Below are positions 1 through 5,536 of a DNA stretch of 8,609 bases, piece after piece. The stretch covers positions 1,066-9,674 of the forward strand of contig PMMB01000058.1 in NCBI GenBank assembly GCA_003165495.1, written 5' to 3'. Every line of letters begins with the position of its first letter. Within the stretch, counting starts at the first letter, position 1. The DNA comes from Gammaproteobacteria bacterium (GTDB lineage Bacteria > Pseudomonadota > Gammaproteobacteria > Steroidobacterales > Steroidobacteraceae). Made by a program: the position numbers and the translations under genes. Under the pieces are notes generated by a model, which was given only the letters and a program-made list of their open reading frames with translations, did no database searches and had not been told where the DNA came from.

Positions 1-381
1 AATCATGATTTTCGAGTTCGGCAAGGTGTACCTCTTGCCCGCGGCTCCGCCCGCCAGCAAGACCGCGCCCATCGAGGCCGCCAACCCTACGCAAATGGTG
101 CTCACGTCCGGCTTGATGAACTGCATGGTATCGTAAATCGCGAGACCGGCGCTCACCGAGCCGCCCGGCGAATTGATATAGAGCGCAATGTCCTTCTCGG
201 GATTTTCCGACTCCAGGAACAACAGCTGCGCCACGATCAAATTAGCCATGTAGTCCTCGACCGGACCCACGATGAAAATCACTCGCTCCTTGAGCAATCG
301 CGAATAGATGTCGTAGGCCCGCTCGCCACGAGCGGTTTGTTCGACCACCATCGGGACCAAATTGAGTGCGCGCGTCGTCAT
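1..381 (-). CDS. clpP: ATP-dependent Clp protease proteolytic subunit ClpP (3' part outside window)
   Basis: This is the N-terminal 127 residues of ClpP, the serine peptidase that forms the barrel of ClpXP/ClpAP and degrades unfolded or tagged cytoplasmic proteins. I translated it by hand. It opens with MTTRALNLVPMVVEQT, followed by the family motifs RAYDIYSRLLKERVIF, YINSPGGSVSAG (the oxyanion-hole strand and glycine turn) and GLAASMGA, which carries the catalytic serine at residue 103. Spacing in the family puts the catalytic histidine at residue 128, the first codon beyond the left edge, so the triad cannot be checked. The ATG start is supported by its match to the usual ClpP N terminus and by a purine-rich AGGAAGG stretch upstream. 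The gene lies 84 nt downstream of tig on the same strand, the standard tig-clpP order, and clpX would be expected next. Nothing suggests damage; it is simply cut by the window. Confidence 0.96.
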   Translation of the reverse strand, partial: MTTRALNLVPMVVEQTARGERAYDIYSRLLKERVIFIVGPVEDYMANLIVAQLLFLESENPEKDIALYINSPGGSVSAGLAIYDTMQFIKPDVSTICVGLAASMGAVLLAGGAAGKRYTLPNSKIMI

Positions 382-421
382 GAATACCTGCCTTCCTAAA
401 CGAAACCACCGGTCAGTTCTC

Positions 422-449
422 TGTGAGGACTTATCGGCACCATTTCAAG
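422..449 (-). promoter_or_regulatory. Candidate heat-shock (sigma-32 type) promoter for clpP
   Basis: On the minus strand the tig-clpP gap contains CTTGAAA (443-449), an exact match to the sigma-32 -35 consensus. After a 14-nt spacer comes CCTCACA (422-428), a weak match to the CCCATNT -10 element. Transcription would start near 415, giving a leader of about 34 nt before the clpP ATG. Heat-shock control of clpP is known in enteric bacteria. The poor -10 box keeps confidence low, and clpP may simply be read through from tig. Confidence 0.35.
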
Positions 450-473
450 GGATACCCCTTAAGGGTCACCCTT
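447..473. repeat. Two tandem small inverted repeats spanning the tig stop codon
   Basis: Positions 447-460 read AAGGG-ATAC-CCCTT and positions 461-473 read AAGGG-TCA-CCCTT. They are two adjacent hairpins with 5-bp arms. In the second, the loop is exactly the tig stop codon (TGA on the minus strand). The arms are interchangeable, so a larger alternative pairing is possible. No T-run follows, so this is not a classical intrinsic terminator. It may slow RNA decay, attenuate readthrough into clpP, or mean nothing. Confidence 0.6.
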
Positions 474-1761
474 CGAAATTCATCACCTCTTTGAAGCTCG
501 ACACCGTCTCACGCACCTTAGCATGGGCGAGAATCCAATCCACGACCTGGTCCTCAAGCGCGAGACTTTCCACTTGACGCATGGCGTCGGCGTTTTGCTG
601 ATATGCACGCTTTAGGGCGGCGGCATCGCCGTACGCACCCACCATTTCATCAAGTCGCGCGTCCGCGCGCTTCGGATCGAGCACCAGATTCTCGCGGCGA
701 ATGACGTCGTTGATTATCAAACCGAGCGCGACGCGGCGGCGCGCGGGTCCCACCAGGGGCTCGCGCGGCGGCGCCTGTGACACGTCTTTTGCCCCGGTAC
801 GGCGCATGGTTTCGATTTGCATGTCTCGTATCTGCGACTCGAGCAGGGCATTCGGCACGTCGATCGGATTGGCCTGGTAGAGCTTCTCCATCACTACCGT
901 CTTGTTGCGATTGCGCAAGTTCTGCTCGAGTTCACGGCGCATGTTGGCCGCCACGTCCTCGCGCAACTTCGGAATTCCACCCTCCGTGACGCCAAACGAC
1001 TTGCAAAACTCCTCGTCGATTTCAGGCAGCGTCGGTTCCTCGACCGTCTTGATCTCCGTGCCAAAAATCGCCAGCTTGCCGGCGAGCTCGGCGGCGCGGT
1101 AATCGGCGGGAAAATTCACGTCGATGTCGCGATGTTCGCCCGGCGCGGCGCCAATCAATCCCTGCTCGAGTTGCGGCAGCATCTTTCCGTCGCCCAGAAC
1201 GATCGCGATGTTCTCCCCTTTGCCGCCGGTAAACTCCGCACCGTCGATCTTCCCCAAGAAATCGATGGTTACCCTATCGCCGGCCGCCGCTGCGCGAGCC
1301 ACCGGCAAGTATTTCATTTGCTGTTTGCGCAGACGCTCGATCATGGCGTCGATATCGCTCTCAACGACCTCCGCCGTAACTCGGTCGAGATCCAGCGAAT
1401 CCATCGGCTGCAGCGCCACTTCGGGGAAAACCTCGAACGTCGCGACATATTTGAGGTCTTGCCCTTCGTCGATGCTCTGCGGCTCGATGCGCGGGTTACC
1501 CGCCGGCGACAGCCGTCTCTCCGTCACCGCCTCGGCAAAGCTCGATTGCAGCAACTCGCCGATCACTTCGCGGTGAACTTGCACGCCGAACTGCTGGCGG
1601 ATCACCGTGAGCGGCGCCTTGCCCGGTCGAAAGCCCTTCAGGCGTGCGGTGCGGCTCAATTTCTTCAAACGCTCGGCGATTTCCTTGCTCACGCGTTCAG
1701 CCGGCACCTGCACTTGCATGCGACGCTCCAATTTGCTGATACTCTCGACGGAAACCTGCAT
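466..1761 (-). CDS. tig: Trigger factor (ribosome-associated chaperone, peptidyl-prolyl isomerase)
   Basis: Trigger factor binds ribosomal protein L23 at the exit tunnel and shields nascent chains; it also has FKBP-type prolyl isomerase activity. The 431-residue length is normal. The N-terminal domain carries the ribosome-binding signature GFRPGKAP at residues 43-50. The FKBP-like domain runs from about residue 161 (GDRVTIDFLGKIDG) to about 246. The remaining C-terminal helical part forms the chaperone arms, including the conserved IDEEFCKSFGV stretch near 248. The ATG start at 1761 follows an AGAGGA ribosome-binding site and gives the usual MQVSVE beginning. The tRNA-Leu gene ends only 27 nt upstream and no separate promoter is visible there, so the mRNA probably starts ahead of the tRNA and is freed by tRNA processing. 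clpP follows after 84 nt. The long open frames on the opposite strand are GC-driven shadows. Confidence 0.97.
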   Translation of the reverse strand: MQVSVESISKLERRMQVQVPAERVSKEIAERLKKLSRTARLKGFRPGKAPLTVIRQQFGVQVHREVIGELLQSSFAEAVTERRLSPAGNPRIEPQSIDEGQDLKYVATFEVFPEVALQPMDSLDLDRVTAEVVESDIDAMIERLRKQQMKYLPVARAAAAGDRVTIDFLGKIDGAEFTGGKGENIAIVLGDGKMLPQLEQGLIGAAPGEHRDIDVNFPADYRAAELAGKLAIFGTEIKTVEEPTLPEIDEEFCKSFGVTEGGIPKLREDVAANMRRELEQNLRNRNKTVVMEKLYQANPIDVPNALLESQIRDMQIETMRRTGAKDVSQAPPREPLVGPARRRVALGLIINDVIRRENLVLDPKRADARLDEMVGAYGDAAALKRAYQQNADAMRQVESLALEDQVVDWILAHAKVRETVSSFKEVMNFEG

Positions 1762-1788
1762 GTCAATCCTCTTGGGTTACCAATGCCT

Positions 1789-1873
1789 TGGTGCGAAAGG
1801 CGAGACTCGAACTCGCACGGGTTGCCCCACCAGGTCCTAAGCCTGGCGCGTCTACCAATTCCGCCACATTCGC
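1789..1873 (-). tRNA. leuW: tRNA-Leu, anticodon UAG
   Basis: The 85-nt gene folds as a class II tRNA with an encoded CCA end. It has a GCG/CGC D-stem with a GAATTGGTAGA loop, an anticodon arm CCAGG-CTTAGGA-CCTGG (anticodon TAG at 1837-1839), a long variable arm TGGGGCAACCCGT, and a T arm GCGAG-TTCGAGT-CTCGC. The acceptor pairs GCGAATG with CTTTCGC, with a U-U mismatch at the sixth pair (1868 against 1794). The long variable arm and the UAG anticodon identify it as leucine tRNA reading CUA/CUN codons. tig starts 27 nt downstream, an arrangement familiar in gammaproteobacteria. The symbol is by analogy with E. coli. Confidence 0.96.
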
Positions 1874-1889
1874 ATCGGAATAGCTCTCT

Positions 1890-1895
1890 AGTATA
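1890..1895 (-). promoter_or_regulatory. Probable -10 element for tRNA-Leu and tig
   Basis: TATACT on the minus strand differs from the sigma-70 consensus TATAAT at one base. It lies 16 nt upstream of the tRNA 5' end, so transcription would begin about 10 nt before the mature tRNA. No good -35 hexamer lies 16-18 nt further upstream, where the sequence is GC-rich. It is the only plausible promoter between the antitoxin-type gene and tig. Confidence 0.45.
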
Positions 1896-1907
1896 GCCGA
1901 GTCGCCA

Positions 1908-1937
1908 TTGCGCCGCGCTGTCCTAAGCTTCGCGCAA
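1908..1937. repeat. Inverted repeat with tRNA-Leu-like core upstream of the tRNA promoter
   Basis: TTGCGC (1908-1913) and GCGCAA (1932-1937) form a perfect 6-bp inverted repeat around an 18-nt centre. By hand alignment, positions 1908-1935 match tRNA-Leu positions 1822-1849 (anticodon and variable arms) at 21 of 28 bases without gaps, including a 9-base run GTCCTAAGC. The offset is 86 bp, about one tRNA length, but flanking bases do not match. It could be a decayed tRNA duplicate, an operator or transcript hairpin, or chance in GC-rich DNA. Confidence 0.35.
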
Positions 1938-1970
1938 GACCTAGAGTTCGCGGCGGCCGGCGGGCGGGGT

Positions 1971-1988
1971 GCGCGCTGCGGGGCGCGC
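1971..1988. repeat. GC-rich hairpin just after the antitoxin-type gene
   Basis: GCGCGC at 1971-1976 pairs with GCGCGC at 1983-1988 across a 6-nt loop, directly after the stop codon of the minus-strand DUF2384 gene. It could act as a weak or factor-assisted terminator, but it has no T-run and the whole stretch is very GC-rich, so chance pairing is likely. The 115-bp spacer 1874-1988 holds nothing else I can support beyond this, the tRNA promoter and the inverted repeat at 1908-1937. Confidence 0.25.
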
Positions 1989-2426
1989 CTAGCGGGGTTC
2001 GCTTTCGCGGACCAGCAGCCGGGCCACTTCCCGCAACGCCGGCAGGCCGTTTTCCAGCATGAAGTAAAGTGGGCTGTCGCCTTCGAACGGGGGTGCCTCG
2101 CGTGGCGCATGCACCCAGGCCCAGGCTCGATCCTTAAGGCTGGCGTCCGCGGTCAAAGAATATTGGATGTTGGCGACCAGTGCCGCCCGCTCCTGTTGGG
2201 TCGCCGAAAGACGCGGCGCCTGGCCTAAGCGGTAACGCTCCAGCACCTGCGGGGAGGGAATTTTGAGCAGCCGGCACTGCTGCAGCGGCGAGAGCTCCCA
2301 TGCGTCGGCGATCGCGAAAAATCGCTTCAGGGCATTGGTGCTGGTATGCCTGGCCGCGCGACGACTCGCCGGCTGCAGTACCAATCGCGGTCCTGTACGT
2401 GGCTTGCTTGGCAATGCTGTTCTCAC
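1989..2426 (-). CDS. Solitary MbcA/ParS/Xre-family (DUF2384) antitoxin-like protein
   Basis: The 145-residue product resembles Xre/MbcA/ParS antitoxins, DNA-binding proteins that neutralise RES-domain toxins (which modify NAD or its enzymes) and repress their own operon. After a basic N-terminal tail (about 1-32), residues 33-95 look like the helical DNA-binding region (FFAIADAWELSPLQQCRLL, then an LERYR segment). Residues 98-141 match the toxin-binding domain pattern 'W-x-x-P...F-x-G-x-SPL..ML..G...L..V..LL', seen here as AWVHAPREAPPFEGDSPLYF and MLENGLPALREVARLL. No RES toxin is adjacent: tRNA-Leu lies downstream and pyrF is divergent upstream. It may therefore be one of the solitary members acting as a regulator. 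The GTG start at 2426 is the longest possible, because a TAG stop lies in frame at 2448-2450. A GGGAG lies 17 nt upstream, too far for a strong ribosome-binding site, so a TTG at 2414 is an alternative. The family call is by pattern recognition only. Confidence 0.75.
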   Translation of the reverse strand: MRTALPSKPRTGPRLVLQPASRRAARHTSTNALKRFFAIADAWELSPLQQCRLLKIPSPQVLERYRLGQAPRLSATQQERAALVANIQYSLTADASLKDRAWAWVHAPREAPPFEGDSPLYFMLENGLPALREVARLLVRESEPR

Positions 2427-2487
2427 CGTAACACTCGAGCATACTCCCTAAAAACGCGCTCGCTCGCCATCCGGGGCGCGCGCTGGC

Positions 2488-2493
2488 TATGAT
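2488..2493 (+). promoter_or_regulatory. Possible -10 element immediately ahead of pyrF
   Basis: TATGAT (five of six bases of TATAAT) ends 5 nt before the pyrF ATG. If used, transcription would start at or next to the ATG, giving a leaderless or nearly leaderless mRNA. No convincing -35 hexamer sits 16-18 nt upstream. A GGGG run between this box and the ATG could instead be a poor ribosome-binding site served by a promoter further left. Confidence 0.3.
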
Positions 2494-2498
2494 GGGGC

Positions 2499-3329
2499 AT
2501 GTCCATCACCTTCGCCGAACGGCTCCGCCGGGCGCAACAAACCAGCGGCAGCCTGGTTTGCGTCGGACTCGACCCGGATCCCGCAAAGCTGCCCAACGAC
2601 CTTGTCGGCGCCGCGCCCATATATGCCTTCAACCGCCGCATAGTCGATGCGACGGCCGACATCGCGGCCGCCTACAAACCGCAGATCGCCTTTTACAGCG
2701 CGGTCGGCGCGGAGGACCAACTGGTCGCAAGCATTCGCTACATCCGCGAGCGCGCACCGGCCGCGCTCGTCATTCTCGACGCCAAGCGCAACGATGTCGG
2801 CCATACCGCGGAAGCCTATGCTCGCGAAGCGTTTGATCGGTACGGTGCCGATGCGGTGACCGTGAATCCCTACATGGGCGAAGACTCGGTACGGCCCTTT
2901 CTCGCCCGGCCGGACCGCGGAGCGATCCTGCTCTGCCGCAACTCCAATCCAGGCGCCAAGGATTTTCAAGATCTACTCATCGACGGCTTGCCGCTCTATC
3001 GTCGGGTGGCGGAGCGCGCAGCAGGGCATTGGAACGAACTGCACAATCTCATGCTGGTGGTGGGCGCCACCTATCCGCGTGAAATGGCCGACTTGCGCCG
3101 GGCACATCCCGACGTGTCGTTCTTGGTACCCGGCATCGGCGCGCAAGGCGGCGATCTCGAAGCGACTCTGGAAGCTGGCCTCGACGCACGCGGTGCAGGA
3201 CTCTTGATCAGCTCCTCGCGCAACATTATCTATGCCGGCGGCGGCTCGCCTGACGCCATCCGTGCGGCAGCCGCGGATTTGCGCACAGCGATCAATCGAA
3301 AGCGCACCCAGCGTTCGGGTGCTCTCTAG
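2499..3329 (+). CDS. pyrF: Orotidine 5'-phosphate decarboxylase, type 2 class
   Basis: PyrF decarboxylates OMP to UMP, the last step of de novo pyrimidine synthesis, in the cytoplasm. The catalytic Asp-x-Lys-x-x-Asp signature is intact as LDAKRNDVGHTAEAYA (D94, K96, D99). Substrate-binding segments are also present: CVGLDPD near residue 22, YKPQ at 59-62, VPGIGAQGGD at 210-219, and SSSRNIIYA at 238-246, whose arginine should contact the phosphate. The 276-residue length and the DAKRND..TAEAYA form place it in the longer 'type 2' subfamily seen in Mycobacterium, Myxococcus and Burkholderia rather than the roughly 230-residue enterobacterial form. The ATG at 2499 gives the expected N terminus; upstream there is only GGGG. 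It is divergent from the DUF2384 gene (72 nt apart) and converges on the SDR gene, with interleaved stop codons. Confidence 0.95.
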   Translation: MSITFAERLRRAQQTSGSLVCVGLDPDPAKLPNDLVGAAPIYAFNRRIVDATADIAAAYKPQIAFYSAVGAEDQLVASIRYIRERAPAALVILDAKRNDVGHTAEAYAREAFDRYGADAVTVNPYMGEDSVRPFLARPDRGAILLCRNSNPGAKDFQDLLIDGLPLYRRVAERAAGHWNELHNLMLVVGATYPREMADLRRAHPDVSFLVPGIGAQGGDLEATLEAGLDARGAGLLISSSRNIIYAGGGSPDAIRAAAADLRTAINRKRTQRSGAL

Positions 3330-4117
3330 AACGCGCTTTTGATCGTGCCGCCGTCAACCCGCAGCGCGGCGCCGTTGGTCGCGGAGGATAGCGGGCTTGC
3401 AACGTAGGTCACCATGGCCGCAACCTCTTCGGGTGTGGCAAAGCGTTGCAGCAGCGATGTGGGCCGCGCTGACTTGAAGAATTCGCTTTCGACCGTCTGC
3501 ACGCTCCGGCCGGATTTAGCCGCCATTGCGGCGACGAAATCTCCCACACCGCGAGAGCGCGTGGGCCCCGGCAGCACGCTGTTCACGGTAATCCCGGTGC
3601 CGGCGGTGGTCTCAGCCAAACCGCGGGCAACCGCGATCTGTGCCGCCTTCGTCATGCCGTAATGGATCATTTCCGCGGGAATGTGGTACGCGCTCTCGCT
3701 CGAGATGAAAATGATGCGGCCCCAGTTGCGCTTGCGCATCGATGGCAGATACAGCCTCGAGAGGCGCGCACCGCTCAGCACATTCACATCGAAGAATCGC
3801 TGCCAGTCCGCATCGGAAATTTCTTCGAACGGCCTGACCTCGAAGATTCCCAAATTGTTCACCAGAATGTCGACGACAGGATGCTGGCGCACCAGGGCTT
3901 CCGCGACCGAGGCCACACTCAAGTCGCCGGCAAAGCCGATCACATCGCCTTTGGTGTAGGCCTTCATCGCCGCCACCGCGCTATCCACCGCGGCGGAAGT
4001 CCGCCCGCTGACGATCACGGCAGCGCCTTCGCGCGCGAGCGAAGTCGCGATGGCATTGCCGATGCCCGCGGTGGAACCGGTGACCAGCGCAATTTTTTTC
4101 GCTAATTTCAGATCCAT
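3326..4117 (-). CDS. Short-chain dehydrogenase/reductase (SDR family)
   Basis: This 263-residue cytoplasmic NAD(P)-dependent oxidoreductase has every classical SDR landmark: the TGSTAGIG nucleotide loop (residues 13-20), NNLG (87-90) in place of NNAG, N112, the catalytic Ser140 in IFISSES, Tyr153 and Lys157 (YGMTK), and the VLPGPT turn near 181. Arg39 in VSGRT after the second strand favours NADP(H) over NAD(H), which is an inference. The substrate cannot be told from sequence. The ATG at 4117 follows an AAGAGGT ribosome-binding site (4122-4128) that overlaps the stop codon of the upstream amidohydrolase gene. Only 10 nt separate the two frames, so translational coupling is likely. It is the last gene of the apparent five-gene operon. 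Its TAG stop overlaps the pyrF TAG stop, leaving no room for a terminator between the converging genes. Confidence 0.93.
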   Translation of the reverse strand: MDLKLAKKIALVTGSTAGIGNAIATSLAREGAAVIVSGRTSAAVDSAVAAMKAYTKGDVIGFAGDLSVASVAEALVRQHPVVDILVNNLGIFEVRPFEEISDADWQRFFDVNVLSGARLSRLYLPSMRKRNWGRIIFISSESAYHIPAEMIHYGMTKAAQIAVARGLAETTAGTGITVNSVLPGPTRSRGVGDFVAAMAAKSGRSVQTVESEFFKSARPTSLLQRFATPEEVAAMVTYVASPLSSATNGAALRVDGGTIKSAF

Positions 4118-4127
4118 GTAGACCTCT

Positions 4128-5507
4128 TCACAACGCAGTGTCGACCGGCACCGAGTTCAACTTGTAAACGACTCCGTCCTTCATCACAAAGCTCACTCGT
4201 TTCATCAGACTGATATCGTCGATCGGATTGCCGGGAACCGCGACGACATCGGCGATCTTGCCCGCTGCCACGGTGCCCAAATCCTTGTCGTGCCTCAGCA
4301 ATTGTGCCGCGCTGATCGTCGCAGCTTGAATGGTGAACATCGGCGGCATGCCCGCTCCCACCATCAATTCAAACTCATGCGCGTTCTGGCCGTGCGGGTA
4401 CACCGCGGCATCGGTGCCGAAGGCGATCTTCACATGCGCCTTGTAGGCGCGGGCGGCCGTGGCCTGGATCAAAGGTCCGATCGCTGCTGCCTTGGCGGCG
4501 ACTTGCTCCGGATAATAGCCGGGCACCTTGGCCTGCCGGGCGACGAAGTCGCCGGCGATGATAGTGGGCACGTACCAGGTGCCATGTTCCACCATGAGTT
4601 TCATGTTATCGGCATCCATGAATGTGCCGTGTTCGATGGAATCGACGCCGCCGATCACGGCGCGACGAATGGCCTCGGCGCCATGCGCATGCGCGGCCAC
4701 GGTGAATCCATAATCATGGGCGGTCGCCACAACGGCTTTGATTTCCTCCAGGGTCATCTGCGCATTGTCCCCGTTCGTGCTCTCATCGAGCACTCCGCCC
4801 GAGGGTATGATCTTGATCAAGTCATCGCCCAACTTGTAATGCAGGCGCACCGCTTTCATTGCATCGTCTACGCTGTTGATGATGCCGTCGGTGGGCCCAG
4901 GATCCCCGGCAAGATCGGTGCGGTAGCCATTGGTGGGATCAGCGTGGCCGCCGGTGGTACCTATCGCCCGGCCTGCGGTGTAAATCCTCGGACCTGGAAT
5001 GATTCCCGCATTGATGGCGTTACGCAGTGCAACTGATTCGTTGGCCAGATCGCCGACATTGCGCACCGTCGTGAAGCCGGCCAACAAGGTGCGGCGTGCA
5101 TAGACCGTAGAGCGGACGACGTAGTCCGCGATGTTCCAATGAAACTTATCGACGTACCCCGTGCGGCTGGTCTCCCCCGTCAGATGAGTATGGGCATCGA
5201 TCAATCCGGGCATGCAGGTTTGCGCCGCAAGGTCGATTATTTTTGCCCCTGTGGGCGACTGCACTCCGCTCAAGACCTCCTTGACTCGGCCGCCCTCGAT
5301 CACAATCGTTGTCGCGCCCAATGTCTTGCCATTGGCCGTGTCGATGAGATGGCCGCATTGCAACGCCGTGACGGCTGCCGCCGCAGGCGCTGGTGCATCG
5401 GCCGCAGTGCTGGTGCCGGTGCCGGTGCCGGTGCCGGCGCCGGCGAGGAGGATTGCCGCGATGGCTGCAGCGAGGGGAAGTGTGCGTTGGGTCATTTGGG
5501 CTCGCAT
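4128..5507 (-). CDS. Exported metal-dependent amidohydrolase (Xaa-Pro / Xaa-Lys/Arg dipeptidase-like, imidazolonepropionase-related)
   Basis: A 459-residue amidohydrolase-superfamily enzyme with the full binuclear-metal set: HTH at residues 106-108, a probable carboxylated Lys232 in LIKIIPSGG, the His pair H273/H275 in AAHAHG, H293 in IEHGT, and Asp366 in FGTDAA. The GLIDAHTHL, GGHADPTNG and YPHGQNAHE stretches resemble the group containing bacterial prolidase-like and Xaa-Arg/Lys dipeptidases; substrate is not provable. The N terminus (MTQRTLPLAAAIAAILLAGAG) is a Sec signal peptide without a lipobox cysteine, so it should act in the periplasm or outside. It is followed by a GT-repeat and an Ala/Pro linker. 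The frame stays open to 5822, inside the upstream FAD gene, but that extension has no family similarity and would bury the signal peptide. I chose the ATG at 5507 (MRAQMTQR); the ATG at 5495 is equally possible. The upstream gene ends 29 nt before; the SDR gene follows after 10 nt. Confidence 0.88.
   Translation of the reverse strand: MRAQMTQRTLPLAAAIAAILLAGAGTGTGTGTSTAADAPAPAAAAVTALQCGHLIDTANGKTLGATTIVIEGGRVKEVLSGVQSPTGAKIIDLAAQTCMPGLIDAHTHLTGETSRTGYVDKFHWNIADYVVRSTVYARRTLLAGFTTVRNVGDLANESVALRNAINAGIIPGPRIYTAGRAIGTTGGHADPTNGYRTDLAGDPGPTDGIINSVDDAMKAVRLHYKLGDDLIKIIPSGGVLDESTNGDNAQMTLEEIKAVVATAHDYGFTVAAHAHGAEAIRRAVIGGVDSIEHGTFMDADNMKLMVEHGTWYVPTIIAGDFVARQAKVPGYYPEQVAAKAAAIGPLIQATAARAYKAHVKIAFGTDAAVYPHGQNAHEFELMVGAGMPPMFTIQAATISAAQLLRHDKDLGTVAAGKIADVVAVPGNPIDDISLMKRVSFVMKDGVVYKLNSVPVDTAL
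5412..5441 (-). repeat. Hexanucleotide tandem repeat in the amidohydrolase leader
   Basis: On the plus strand GGTGCC is repeated four times perfectly (5412-5435), then once with one change (GGCGCC, 5436-5441). On the coding strand it encodes alternating Gly-Thr residues just after the hydrophobic core of the signal peptide. Gain or loss of units keeps the reading frame, so slippage would change leader length, not switch the gene off. Confidence 0.9.
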
Positions 5508-5536
5508 TCCAACATAGGCCGTGTCCCCGTTCAATT

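Noticed and set aside
817..1896. 359-codon open frame on the plus strand opposite tig and tRNA-Leu
   Set aside because: It is antisense to trigger factor and continues through the tRNA gene; the composition is that of a complementary-strand shadow.
1763..2110. 115-codon minus-strand frame spanning tRNA-Leu and part of the DUF2384 gene
   Set aside because: It includes the whole tRNA and overlaps the better-supported antitoxin-type gene in another frame.
2134..2442. ATG at 2442 with GGGAG close upstream opening a 102-codon frame
   Set aside because: It is in a different frame from the recognisable DUF2384 domain, and the GGGAG is only one base from the ATG, too close to serve it. A frameshift fusing the two was considered, but the GTG frame encodes the full domain by itself.
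2427..2498. Promoter for the DUF2384 gene (TATGCT at 2438-2443 on the minus strand)
   Set aside because: It matches only four of six consensus bases and has no -35 partner; too weak to annotate.
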